The position numbers were made by a program, and so were the translations under genes. A stretch of DNA of 64,000 nucleotides from Spongilla lacustris (Eukaryota; Porifera; Demospongiae; Spongillida; Spongillidae): assembly GCA_949361645.1 (NCBI GenBank), contig OX442426.1, positions 558,001-622,000 of the forward strand, read 5' to 3'. The notes beneath the pieces are model-generated. The model did not search any database, was not told the origin of the DNA, and saw only the letters and a program-made list of their open reading frames with translations. Below, piece after piece: positions 10,837-22,760 of this stretch. Position 1 is the stretch's first letter, and each line of letters begins with the position of its first letter.

Positions 10837-11259
10837 TTAATTATAAAAATAAGCATTAGTTATTTTAAATATGTACGGGCGATCTCCACCTCCTCCTCTT
10901 CCTTCTCTTCCTCCTCTTCCTTCTCTTCCTCCTCTCCCTCCTCTTCCACCTCTCCCTCCTCTTCCCCCTCTTCCTCCACTCCCTCCTTCATCAGCTTCTG
11001 CAGTCGTTTTCTTTTTCTTTTTCACAGGCTCCTGTTCGGAAATCATAATAAAGATACATTGTATGTAAAGCAAATGAGTATATTGCCATTAAAATTTTAC
11101 ACTTTCTTCGTCCATTTCGGCGTCCAAAGGCAAAGCGGCAGAGCCTTGGGCTTCCGCTTCCGCTTCCTGAATCTGAAAAGAGTATAGGATTGTTAGCGTA
11201 TCCCAACTTACAAGTTGAATCGAAGCTTCGTCAAAATCTTCAGTATACTTAGCAGCCAT
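10837..11259 (-). CDS. Small acidic/RGG-box protein, 3 exons (copy 1)
   Basis: Exons on the minus strand are 11212-11259, 11101-11172 and 10837-11031, all phase 0, with GTAAGT and GTAAAA donors and TTTTCAG and GAACAG acceptors; introns are 39 and 69 bp. The product is about 104 aa. It has an acidic N-terminal half (MAAKYTEDFDEASIQL; EAEAEA; EMDEES), a lysine cluster PVKKKKKTTAEADEG that looks like a nuclear localisation signal, and about eight RGG or REG repeats, ending RPYIFKITNAYFYN. RGG boxes commonly bind RNA or G-rich nucleic acid and are methylated on arginine; function here is inferred from composition only. The bases before the ATG (TGTATAG) could be an acceptor, so an upstream exon is possible. 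The family is not recognised. Confidence 0.5.
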
Positions 11260-11431
11260 CTATACATGGAAATATAAGCTCACTTAATACGAGCTCACAC
11301 GTTAATGTAGCTCAATACAGCTTCACTGTTTTTTTGTTGTCAAAGCTTAATTAAGACGGCACTAAATTTATTCATTTTAAATAGCGCATTTGCTTGCAAA
11401 ATCTTTCCAATCACATTTGTAGTTATAGAAT

Positions 11432-11613
11432 CCGAAGAGGTCCGGTAGGATCACTCATTCAAATCGGCTGTGCAGTACCCGCCAAAATGTGTAGAACACA
11501 CTGTAAACGTGTATCTCACGTCCCGAAGAGGTCCGGTAGGATCACTCATTCAAATCGGCTGTGGAGTACCCGCCAAAATGTGTAGAACACACTGTAAACA
11601 TGTATCTCACGTC
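11432..11613. repeat. 91-bp direct repeat, 2 copies (copy 1)
   Basis: CCGAAGAGGTCCGGTAGGAT and the following bases occur at 11432 and again at 11523 with only a few differences. The same pair is at 17420 and 17511. Confidence 0.85.
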
Positions 11614-12652
11614 ACTTATGTCTTACATCATGTTAATTACGTCACAATGCAACGAACTTGTTGGACAGAGTTTTATCTTATGCTCGTGAAGAATAAGTGC
11701 TTGAATATACAGCAAACCAAAATCATTAATGCATATATACCACCATTGAATATCACCAACCTTCTTATAGATAATATTTTGTTCCCTTTTTTTCTTTTGT
11801 TTTTACGTTGGGTTGCCTTTTATATTACCAGGCACCAGTATGACATTTATGTAACTCAGAAGTGGCTTGTTTCTGTGAGGGTCCATTAGTGGTAGAGTGA
11901 AAAGGATCAGTACCAGCTGTGCAGAAGTACCCACCAAAATGTTATGCATACCCATGTCCAGCTGTAGCAACACTGAACATGTCACTGCCTAGCAACATCA
12001 TGTTTCGTGGTTTGTTTCTGACTATAAGGAAGTAAACAACACCATACATATACACTCCTGGGGTGAACTTCTTTGAGATTTGATTCAATTGCCAATGAGG
12101 ATAGGTCCCCCATATATGCCTGCTTCTCAGACATATATGTATTATCCACTCAAGGTGGAGGGTATCATGAGGCCCAACCTCACTCATTGTCGCCTATTTT
12201 AGGCAAATGAATCTGCTTGGACAATCAGCTGACAATATTGCTAGGCAGGCTTATGCACAACACAATACCAGATTTGAGTTAGACGCTAATGTTTATTATC
12301 AAGTCTATTGCATTGCACTTATGTCACACATTTGAATAGTGTGGGCAATGATGGCTGTACTGTGACAGCTCTGCACCACATGTGTATTGACTGTGTTGAA
12401 GCAATGACTGATTAATACAAAAGGCACCAACCTCACTCTGAGTCAATGTGTGCACCAGACCTTGCCAAGCAAATCACACTGAAATGCACCAACAGCTCAA
12501 TGTGCAGTCACTGCTTGCACACATACATCGGTCATACATGTCACAATGGCACTGCTGTACATAATGCACTTTCTACCACGTGATTGGCACATGGTACACA
12601 GTAAGCATGTAACCCATGTGATACACATCATGTAAGGTAATAATAATTACCC
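11614..12652. other. Block interior without a recognised gene
   Basis: It includes 11910-12190, homologous to the older copy at 7740-8090, and holds one unrepeated copy of the 33-bp unit. Identical DNA lies at 17602-18640. No coding exon was supported here. Confidence 0.5.
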
Positions 12653-14421
12653 TTACAACTGAGATGTTACAACATCAAAATGATTTCCATTTTTCCAGTA
12701 AATGTACATTGAATTTCGTTCAATGATTACAGGAATGGTTGCATCTATATGACCTGGGTTAGCCATGTAAGACCAACTTTTAGACACAGGATCAAATGAG
12801 TATACATTACATGTCAATAAGTGTGACAATGTTAGCATTTCATTATTGCTTCCATAACTACCCATCTGATCCATCTTCTTGTCACTAATGTATATTTCAA
12901 TATCATCGCCCACATCAGATCCATCTGATGTGATTAGAAGGTGTGATATGTGTCTCATGTGTCTAATGATGCACATTCGCACTTCGTAATGCTGGTCAGG
13001 TGACCCAGTTATGATTTGAGAAAAACACCGAAAGAGACAATTTCCATCTCCACGTGTTCTCAATACTGTAGATAAGTTAGGGCGATTTAAAACAACATTG
13101 GGGCCCCCATGCTGGAAATGATTAGCACTATGGAATTGAAGGCCCAGTTGTGCACATTTCTCGCGCTGCCACAATTCATCAGTTTGGTAGTATCTGAGAT
13201 TTGGCCATGATGTTTGTACCTCTGCACGAGGTACTCTTACTTCATCACCCAAGGTTAGATCGACAGAACCAAAAGCTGAACCAGGCATGTGCAGATCTAG
13301 TGGTAACCTTTTGTGCTAACCATGGATGGGTCAGGCAAAAGGCATCATTTAACTCATCTAACAATGTCCTATTACTTAGAATAGCCTTTTCAAGACCACC
13401 CTTATACTCCGTTAGAACACTATCATTGGGTTCATACAGGCAGTAGCTAAAATGATTAAGGAGATGGAAGCATGCAGTCAATACTGAAATTTACTTACTT
13501 TGACACTGATAATACATGTAGAAGCCACATAATAATGTCAACCGCGTGTACTATACTAGGGGTGACATTAAAAGTGGCTTGAACTGTATTGCAAAGCATA
13601 ATAAACTTAACTGTAACAGAAATAGTGCAACTAATATCAATAATAGCAACACCCGTTACGCAACATGACAAAATCCAACTGTACATATATCACCTAGCAA
13701 CGTATAAAGCACTTTTCCAGCTGCTCTAGACTAAAAGAAGCGCGCCAAACCATAATATTCCATGCACAACTCACCTTTTGGCGGTAGTTGTATTTCCGTT
13801 GTAGTGTGCTGTCTCCGCCTCACGCTTACGCTTACGCTGCGCCCTTTTCGCTGAACGCGCAGCAGAAGAGTTTCTCCAATATAGACTCCTTTGTGAAGCC
13901 CGATTGGTTTCTCGATTTGCCTGAATCTTTAGCCTCTTAGAAGCTCGAATCTTGTCAGAATTCAGTTTATGTCGCCGCCTCTTAGAAGCTCGAATCTTGT
14001 CAGAATTCAGTTTATGTTGCCGCCTCTTAGAAGCTCGAATCTTGTCAGAATTCTGTTTATGTCGCCGCCTCTTAGAAGCTCGAATCTTGTCAGAATTCTG
14101 TTTATGTCGCCGCCTCTTAGAAGCTCGAATCTTGTCAGAATTCTGTTTATGTCGCCGCCTCTTAGAAGCTAGAATCTTGTTAGAATTCTGTTCATGTCGC
14201 CGCCTCTTAGAAGCTCGAATCTCGTCAGAATTCTGTTCATGTCGCCGCCTCTTAGAAGCTCGGTTTGACTCCAGATTTGCTCTGTACATTTCACGAGCAG
14301 ACTCCCGCCTTTGTTCAGCATCAGCATCGTACCGAACTCGGGAGGACTCTAACTCATACTCTTGATTTAGGAGGTATTCCTCTCGTCGCTTAGCTTTCCT
14401 CTTTTGAAGCCGTGAAGGCAT
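12653..14421 (-). CDS. OTU-family cysteine protease with basic repeat N-terminus (copy 1, one frameshift)
   Basis: Exon 1 is 13775-14421 and exon 2 is 12653-13446; the join AAA AG|C is in phase with a GTGAG donor and a TTTTAG acceptor. Exon 1 encodes a charged N-terminus (MPSRLQKRKAKRREEYLLNQ) and about eight 14-residue repeats of the form RASKRRRHKQNSDKI, probably helical and DNA- or nucleus-targeted. Exon 2 carries an OTU domain with the catalytic Cys block RTRGDGNCLFRCFSQ and the catalytic His near the C-terminus (NGNHFDVVTSQL), so the active-site residues are present. OTU enzymes cleave ubiquitin linkages. Within exon 2, near 13312 (AAAAGG), the frame shifts by one base between LTHPWLAQK and LPLDLHMPGSAFG, so either the gene is broken or translation starts at MPGSAFG. 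Basic repeat N-termini and OTU domains are both known in large animal transposon proteins. Confidence 0.75.
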
Positions 14422-14502
14422 TTTGACAAAAACAACTTCGCTAGCTAAAAGTGGTGAGCAAAACTAAAAACACAAATGAAACTTCCACCTGTTCCAATCA
14501 TA

Positions 14503-15765
14503 TACAGTGTTGTTCACCGAAAGAGGGGAAAAATGCAATAATGCACATTTTTGATTTTATCTCATGAATGGTATATAATTATATCATGCCAATTACATTT
14601 TTAGATTCAGCATCTACTTCTGAACAGAGTATATTTGCTTTAATTCAATTATAACTTGTAAACAAAACAATGCACCATAGTAAACAACTGCTGGTCAGGT
14701 TGGATGTTCAAGGCTGTAACTCCTCTATACTTTGTAGTTAAGCTACCAAATTTTTTTTGTATGTACCCAATACAGGTGAGTACCTATAGTGTTGTGTTGA
14801 GCTCTTAAGTCTCACTCGCTGTGGAGATCGGTAGGAAAGTATCGCTTTTCAGAGGGAGGCGTGGTCTTCGTATGAATTCGGACAAATTAGTTTGACTTAA
14901 GGATTAAAATTGACTTTTTCTAAATGAGAGGTCTCTGGGGTATCCATATAATTTATAATAATTTTTTGGCAGCTTGCTATCGGCATTAAACACTCCATGA
15001 AATGTTAAAAATCGTAACATTGAAAGCCATTTATCACCCGTTTTTAGGATTTCTCCGTATATGGTAGTAAACGTTTAGCACATAATCATGATATTTGCAT
15101 TTGTACTTATTCTATCAAGTATTCTACACGTAGAAATGCTTTTAAAAGTTACGTACAGTGCATACAAACGCAAATACTATGACTCTTTGCTACATTTTTA
15201 CTATGATATACGGAGAAATCCTATAAACGGTTGAAAAATGGCTTTCAATGTTAAGATTTTTAACATTTCATGGATTGTTTAATGCCGATAGCAAGCTGCC
15301 AAAAAATTATTATAAATTATATGGATACCCCAGAGACCTCTCATTTAGAAAAAGTCAATTTTAATCCTTAAGTCAAACTAATTTGTCCGAATTCATACGA
15401 AGACCACGCCTCCCTCTGAAAAGCGATACTTTCCTACCGATCTCCACAGCGAGTGAGACTTAAGAGCTCAACACAACACTATAGGTACTCACCTGTATTG
15501 GGTATATACCCAAAAAAATTGGTAGCGTAACTACAAAGTATAGAGGAGTTACAGCCTTGAACATCCAATCCGACCAGCAGTTGTTTACTATGATGCATTG
15601 CTTTGTTTACAAGTTATAATTGAATTAAAGCAAATATACTCTGTTCAGAAGTAGATGCTGAATCTAAAAATGTAATTGGCATGATATAATTATATACCAT
15701 TCATGAGATAAAATCTAAAATGTGCATTATTGCATTTTTCCCCTCTTTCGATGAACACCACTGTA
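14503..15765. mobile_element. Foldback element, 1,263 bp, TA target duplication (copy 1)
   Basis: The inverted arms are about 565 bp (14503-15068 and 15202-15765), with termini TACAGTG(T/G)TGTTCA(C/T)CGAAAG and a 130-bp spacer. TA flanks both ends (14501-14502, 15766-15767). The TACAGTG terminus and TA duplication fit a nonautonomous Tc1/mariner-type element. It lies 80 bp upstream of the OTU gene start. The inverted paralogue at 22254-22458 lacks it and shows a nearly intact empty site. Confidence 0.8.
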
Positions 15766-15897
15766 TAACAATACACAATTTTAATTATACGTAAAACATA
15801 GTCATGGAAACGGCAGCTAACTCTCTAATTACGTTGGATTACGTAATCTTGGCGCGTGAGAACAGCTGCAAATTTCGTATATTAGTTACATGCTTTA

Positions 15898-16413
15898 TTT
15901 ATATATCTGATACCTGAAGATGTATTGTCAGATTTTTCTACGATTTTTGGTGTAACTGGCGCTCTTTAAAACCTTTCCTATCTCGAGTTATACTCACCCA
16001 TAAAGACGACGACGACGACGACGACGACTATGGACAAATTACGGTCTGGGAACGAGAACTACGACCTTTTTTGTTCTCTTAAAGTAAACGGTCTGGCGAC
16101 TTGAACAAGACATGAAAATGATCGTCTTTCCATTGTGGATCGATAGCAATAAAGAGCTACACTATCCGTTTCTCGGTTCGAGAGTTATACGCGGGACGCG
16201 TTTTTATAATGATATTCATGATACGGCACAAATCCTATATGAGAGTTACTGCCGTAACTCTCGATTCACGATATAAACACGAGAAACGGATAGTGTAGCT
16301 CTTTATTGATATCGATCCACAATAGAAAGACGATCATTTTCATGTTTTGTTCAATTATTCAGTTACACCAAAAATCGTAGAAAAATCTGACAATACATCT
16401 TCAGGTATCAGAT
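15898..16413. repeat. Second inverted repeat at the right end of copy 1
   Basis: GATACCTGAAGATGTATTGTCAG onward (15900-15958) is inverted at 16362-16412, and the stretch AACAAGACATGAAAATGATCG to CTATCCGTTTCTCG (about 16095-16165) is inverted at about 16279-16350. A (GAC)n run of about nine units lies at 16003-16028. Only part of this structure is inside the duplicated block. Confidence 0.7.
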
Positions 16414-16419
16414 ATATAA

Positions 16420-16708
16420 ACAAGATATAAAAAACATTCTCTCTGAGAAAGTTGGTGGTATATAGGATTTGAAGGCAATGGTGGTGTAAAAAGGAAGGGA
16501 ACAAGGGATCAACGATGATACGAAATTTTTTAAACAGTCCTATATTTAGCAACGAAATATGTACGTACTACAAAAGTGCTAAATATAGGACTGTTTAAAA
16601 AATTTCGTATCATCGTTGATCCCTTGTTCCCTTCCTTTTTACACCACCATTGCCTTCAAATCCTATATACCACCAACTTTCTCAGAGAGAATGTTTTTTA
16701 TATCTTGT
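16420..16708. mobile_element. Palindromic MITE (copy 2)
   Basis: Identical to 10432-10720. The base before it differs (A instead of T), which fixes the left edge of the duplication at the MITE terminus. Confidence 0.85.
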
Positions 16709-16824
16709 TCCCTTCATTTTTGATGGCCGATATCGCAAAATGTCATGCAGAAACGTTTGTCTCGATCGCTGATGAAGTACAGCGTATTTTTAAAATATGT
16801 AATACAGAAATAGTAAAACAAAGT

Positions 16825-17247
16825 TTAATTATAAAAATAAGCATTAGTTATTTTAAATATGTACGGGCGATCTCCACCTCCTCCTCTTCCTTCTCTTCCT
16901 CCTCTTCCTTCTCTTCCTCCTCTCCCTCCTCTTCCACCTCTCCCTCCTCTTCCCCCTCTTCCTCCACTCCCTCCTTCATCAGCTTCTGCAGTCGTTTTCT
17001 TTTTCTTTTTCACAGGCTCCTGTTCGGAAATCATAATAAAGATACATTGTATGTAAAGCAAATGAGTATATTGCCATTAAAATTTTACACTTTCTTCGTC
17101 CATTTCGGCGTCCAAAGGCAAAGCGGCAGAGCCTTGGGCTTCCGCTTCCGCTTCCTGAATCTGAAAAGAGTATAGGATTGTTAGCGTATCCCAACTTACA
17201 AGTTGAATCGAAGCTTCGTCAAAATCTTCAGTATACTTAGCAGCCAT
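16825..17247 (-). CDS. Small acidic/RGG-box protein, 3 exons (copy 2)
   Basis: Exons are 17200-17247, 17089-17160 and 16825-17019, identical in sequence and splice sites to the copy at 10837-11259. No premature stop distinguishes the two. Confidence 0.5.
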
Positions 17248-18640
17248 CTATACATGGAAATATAAGCTCACTTAATACGAGCTCACACGTTAATGTAGCT
17301 CAATACAGCTTCACTGTTTTTTTGTTGTCAAAGCTTAATTAAGACGGCACTAAATTTATTCATTTTAAATAGCGCATTTGCTTGCAAAATCTTTCCAATC
17401 ACATTTGTAGTTATAGAATCCGAAGAGGTCCGGTAGGATCACTCATTCAAATCGGCTGTGCAGTACCCGCCAAAATGTGTAGAACACACTGTAAACGTGT
17501 ATCTCACGTCCCGAAGAGGTCCGGTAGGATCACTCATTCAAATCGGCTGTGGAGTACCCGCCAAAATGTGTAGAACACACTGTAAACATGTATCTCACGT
17601 CACTTATGTCTTACATCATGTTAATTACGTCACAATGCAACGAACTTGTTGGACAGAGTTTTATCTTATGCTCGTGAAGAATAAGTGCTTGAATATACAG
17701 CAAACCAAAATCATTAATGCATATATACCACCATTGAATATCACCAACCTTCTTATAGATAATATTTTGTTCCCTTTTTTTCTTTTGTTTTTACGTTGGG
17801 TTGCCTTTTATATTACCAGGCACCAGTATGACATTTATGTAACTCAGAAGTGGCTTGTTTCTGTGAGGGTCCATTAGTGGTAGAGTGAAAAGGATCAGTA
17901 CCAGCTGTGCAGAAGTACCCACCAAAATGTTATGCATACCCATGTCCAGCTGTAGCAACACTGAACATGTCACTGCCTAGCAACATCATGTTTCGTGGTT
18001 TGTTTCTGACTATAAGGAAGTAAACAACACCATACATATACACTCCTGGGGTGAACTTCTTTGAGATTTGATTCAATTGCCAATGAGGATAGGTCCCCCA
18101 TATATGCCTGCTTCTCAGACATATATGTATTATCCACTCAAGGTGGAGGGTATCATGAGGCCCAACCTCACTCATTGTCGCCTATTTTAGGCAAATGAAT
18201 CTGCTTGGACAATCAGCTGACAATATTGCTAGGCAGGCTTATGCACAACACAATACCAGATTTGAGTTAGACGCTAATGTTTATTATCAAGTCTATTGCA
18301 TTGCACTTATGTCACACATTTGAATAGTGTGGGCAATGATGGCTGTACTGTGACAGCTCTGCACCACATGTGTATTGACTGTGTTGAAGCAATGACTGAT
18401 TAATACAAAAGGCACCAACCTCACTCTGAGTCAATGTGTGCACCAGACCTTGCCAAGCAAATCACACTGAAATGCACCAACAGCTCAATGTGCAGTCACT
18501 GCTTGCACACATACATCGGTCATACATGTCACAATGGCACTGCTGTACATAATGCACTTTCTACCACGTGATTGGCACATGGTACACAGTAAGCATGTAA
18601 CCCATGTGATACACATCATGTAAGGTAATAATAATTACCC

Positions 18641-20409
18641 TTACAACTGAGATGTTACAACATCAAAATGATTTCCATTTTTCCAGTAAATGTACATTGA
18701 ATTTCGTTCAATGATTACAGGAATGGTTGCATCTATATGACCTGGGTTAGCCATGTAAGACCAACTTTTAGACACAGGATCAAATGAGTATACATTACAT
18801 GTCAATAAGTGTGACAATGTTAGCATTTCATTATTGCTTCCATAACTACCCATCTGATCCATCTTCTTGTCACTAATGTATATTTCAATATCATCGCCCA
18901 CATCAGATCCATCTGATGTGATTAGAAGGTGTGATATGTGTCTCATGTGTCTAATGATGCACATTCGCACTTCGTAATGCTGGTCAGGTGACCCAGTTAT
19001 GATTTGAGAAAAACACCGAAAGAGACAATTTCCATCTCCACGTGTTCTCAATACTGTAGATAAGTTAGGGCGATTTAAAACAACATTGGGGCCCCCATGC
19101 TGGAAATGATTAGCACTATGGAATTGAAGGCCCAGTTGTGCACATTTCTCGCGCTGCCACAATTCATCAGTTTGGTAGTATCTGAGATTTGGCCATGATG
19201 TTTGTACCTCTGCACGAGGTACTCTTACTTCATCACCCAAGGTTAGATCGACAGAACCAAAAGCTGAACCAGGCATGTGCAGATCTAGTGGTAACCTTTT
19301 GTGCTAACCATGGATGGGTCAGGCAAAAGGCATCATTTAACTCATCTAACAATGTCCTATTACTTAGAATAGCCTTTTCAAGACCACCCTTATACTCCGT
19401 TAGAACACTATCATTGGGTTCATACAGGCAGTAGCTAAAATGATTAAGGAGATGGAAGCATGCAGTCAATACTGAAATTTACTTACTTTGACACTGATAA
19501 TACATGTAGAAGCCACATAATAATGTCAACCGCGTGTACTATACTAGGGGTGACATTAAAAGTGGCTTGAACTGTATTGCAAAGCATAATAAACTTAACT
19601 GTAACAGAAATAGTGCAACTAATATCAATAATAGCAACACCCGTTACGCAACATGACAAAATCCAACTGTACATATATCACCTAGCAACGTATAAAGCAC
19701 TTTTCCAGCTGCTCTAGACTAAAAGAAGCGCGCCAAACCATAATATTCCATGCACAACTCACCTTTTGGCGGTAGTTGTATTTCCGTTGTAGTGTGCTGT
19801 CTCCGCCTCACGCTTACGCTTACGCTGCGCCCTTTTCGCTGAACGCGCAGCAGAAGAGTTTCTCCAATATAGACTCCTTTGTGAAGCCCGATTGGTTTCT
19901 CGATTTGCCTGAATCTTTAGCCTCTTAGAAGCTCGAATCTTGTCAGAATTCAGTTTATGTCGCCGCCTCTTAGAAGCTCGAATCTTGTCAGAATTCAGTT
20001 TATGTTGCCGCCTCTTAGAAGCTCGAATCTTGTCAGAATTCTGTTTATGTCGCCGCCTCTTAGAAGCTCGAATCTTGTCAGAATTCTGTTTATGTCGCCG
20101 CCTCTTAGAAGCTCGAATCTTGTCAGAATTCTGTTTATGTCGCCGCCTCTTAGAAGCTAGAATCTTGTTAGAATTCTGTTCATGTCGCCGCCTCTTAGAA
20201 GCTCGAATCTCGTCAGAATTCTGTTCATGTCGCCGCCTCTTAGAAGCTCGGTTTGACTCCAGATTTGCTCTGTACATTTCACGAGCAGACTCCCGCCTTT
20301 GTTCAGCATCAGCATCGTACCGAACTCGGGAGGACTCTAACTCATACTCTTGATTTAGGAGGTATTCCTCTCGTCGCTTAGCTTTCCTCTTTTGAAGCCG
20401 TGAAGGCAT
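18641..20409 (-). CDS. OTU-family cysteine protease (copy 2, same frameshift)
   Basis: Exons are 19763-20409 and 18641-19434. It has the same basic repeats, the same GDGNC and NHFDV catalytic motifs and the same one-base frameshift near 19300 as copy 1, so the frameshift predates the duplication. Confidence 0.75.
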
Positions 20410-20490
20410 TTTGACAAAAACAACTTCGCTAGCTAAAAGTGGTGAGCAAAACTAAAAACACAAATGAAACTTCCACCTGTTCCAATCATA

Positions 20491-21753
20491 TACAGTGTTG
20501 TTCACCGAAAGAGGGGAAAAATGCAATAATGCACATTTTTGATTTTATCTCATGAATGGTATATAATTATATCATGCCAATTACATTTTTAGATTCAGCA
20601 TCTACTTCTGAACAGAGTATATTTGCTTTAATTCAATTATAACTTGTAAACAAAGCAATGCATCATAGTAAACAACTGCTGGTCGGATTGGATGTTCAAG
20701 GCTGTAACTCCTCTATACTTTGTAGTTACGCTACCAATTTTTTTGGGTATATACCCAATACAGGTGAGTACCTATAGTGTTGTGTTGAGCTCTTAAGTCT
20801 CACTCGCTGTGGAGATCGGTAGGAAAGTATCGCTTTTCAGAGGGAGGCGTGGTCTTCGTATGAATTCGGACAAATTAGTTTGACTTAAGGATTAAAATTG
20901 ACTTTTTCTAAATGAGAGGTCTCTGGGGTATCCATATAATTTATAATAATTTTTTGGCAGCTTGCTATCGGCATTAAACAATCCATGAAATGTTAAAAAT
21001 CGTAACATTGAAAGCCATTTATCACCCGTTTTTAGGATTTCTCCGTATATGGTAGTAAACGTTTAGCACATAATCATGATATTTGCATTTGTACTTATTC
21101 TATCAAGTATTCTACACGTAGAAATGCTTTTAAAAGTTACGTACAGTGCATACAAACGCAAATACTATGACTCTTTGCTACATTTTTACTATGATATACG
21201 GAGAAATCCTATAAACGGTTGAAAAATGGCTTTCAATGTTAAGATTTTTAACATTTCATGGATTGTTTAATGCCGATAGCAAGCTGCCAAAAAATTATTA
21301 TAAATTATATGGATACCCCAGAGACCTCTCATTTAGAAAAAGTCAATTTTAATCCTTAAGTCAAACTAATTTGTCCGAATTCATACGAAGACCACGCCTC
21401 CCTCTGAAAAGCGATACTTTCCTACCGATCTCCACAGCGAGTGAGACTTAAGAGCTCAACACAACACTATAGGTACTCACCTGTATTGGGTATATACCCA
21501 AAAAAATTGGTAGCGTAACTACAAAGTATAGAGGAGTTACAGCCTTGAACATCCAATCCGACCAGCAGTTGTTTACTATGATGCATTGCTTTGTTTACAA
21601 GTTATAATTGAATTAAAGCAAATATACTCTGTTCAGAAGTAGATGCTGAATCTAAAAATGTAATTGGCATGATATAATTATATACCATTCATGAGATAAA
21701 ATCTAAAATGTGCATTATTGCATTTTTCCCCTCTTTCGATGAACACCACTGTA
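20491..21753. mobile_element. TA-flanked foldback element (copy 2)
   Basis: Same coordinates plus 5,988. Its left arm matches its own right arm better than copy 1's left arm does, in a limited tract (about 20664-20980), which suggests arm-to-arm gene conversion. Confidence 0.8.
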
Positions 21754-22253
21754 TAACAATACACAATTTTAATTATACGTAAAACATAGTCATGGAAACG
21801 GCAGCTAACTCTCTAATTACGTTGGATTACGTAATCTTGGCGCGTGAGAACAGCTGCAAATTTCGTATATTAGTTACATGCTTTATTTATATATCTGATA
21901 CCTGAAGATGTATTGTCAGATTTTTCTACGATTTTTGGTGTAACTGGCGCTCTTTAAAACCTTTCCTATCTCGAGTTATACTCACCCATAAAGACGACGA
22001 CGACGACGACGACGACTATGGACAAATTACGGTCTGGGAACGAGAACTACGACCTTTTTTGTTCTCTTAAAGTAAACGGTCTGGCGACTTGAACAAGACA
22101 TGAAAATGATCGTCTTTCCATTGTGGATCGATAGCAATAAAGAGCTACACTATCCGTTTCTCGGTTCGAGAGTTATACGCGGGACGCGTTTTTATAATGA
22201 TATTCATGATACGGCACAAATCCTATATGAGAGTTACTGCCGTAACTCTCGAT

Positions 22254-22760
22254 AAAGCATGTAACCAATATACGTAATTTGCAGCTGTTCTCGCGCGCCA
22301 AGATATAAGTACGTAATCGCTATATTAAAACAAAACCGTTTCCATGACAATGTTGCAGAATTGTGTATTGTGTATGATTGGCATGGAACAGGTGGGAGTT
22401 TCATTTGTGTTTTTAGTTTTGCTCACCATTTTTAGCTAGCGAAGTTGCTTTTGTAAAAATGCATTTACGGCTACGAAAGAGGAAAGCTAAGCGACGAGAG
22501 GAATACCTCCTAAATCGAGACTATGAGTTAGAGTCCTCCCGAGTTCGGTACGATGCTGATGCTAAACAAAGTCTGTTCGTGATATGTACAGAGCAAATCT
22601 GGAGTCGAACCAAGCTTCTAAGAGGTGGCAACAGGAAAAGAATTCTGTTGCGTCTAAGAAGCGACGTTATGAACTGAACTCAGACGAGAAACGAGCTTCT
22701 AAGAGGGAAAGCGTGGCGCGTGAGTATCGAACTAATGGAACAGCTGCAAATGTAACATAA
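22254..22760 (+). pseudogene. Inverted, degraded copy of the OTU gene promoter and N-terminus
   Basis: 22254-22458 matches, inverted, the DNA upstream of the OTU gene (TTTCATTTGTGTTTTTAGTTTTG, CTAGCGAAGTTG), including the stretch that lies beyond the foldback in the young copies (TTTGCAGCTGTTCTCGCGCG, CCGTTTCCATGAC). The frame then reads MHLRLRKRKAKRREEYLLNR and YELESSRVRYDADA, homologous to the OTU gene N-terminus. It soon shifts frame, retains only about two of the basic repeats (AS.R...) and stops. It holds no OTU domain and no foldback insertion. Confidence 0.75.

Larger units (their letters stand above)
10432..16265. mobile_element. Repeat block copy 1 (5.8 kb, MITE + RGG gene + OTU gene + foldback)
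   Basis: This block recurs at 16420-22253 at an exact offset of 5,988 bp with no indels that I could find. It starts precisely at the MITE terminus ACAAGATATAAAAAACATTC and ends at CTCGAT (16265), after which the copies differ. A partial third copy is at 33322-34631, a diverged older one at 7329-8120, and an inverted fragment at 22254-22760. No transposase or polymerase is encoded, so the mobilising system is unknown. The block may be a nonautonomous element, or a segmental duplication bounded by MITEs. Confidence 0.75.
16420..22253. mobile_element. Repeat block copy 2
   Basis: It is near-identical to 10432-16265. The only differences I found fall in the left foldback arm (about 20664-20980). 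It is followed by an inverted, diverged fragment of the same family. Identity this high means a recent duplication, or possibly an assembly duplicate. Confidence 0.75.

Noticed and set aside
10588..11187. 199-codon + strand frame, also at 16576-17175
   Set aside because: It begins in the MITE palindrome and continues antisense to the RGG gene exons; the same first 45 residues also appear on the minus strand because of the palindrome.
13952..14365. + strand frame with RRLLEARILSEFCL repeats
   Set aside because: Antisense of the basic 14-residue repeats of the OTU gene N-terminus.
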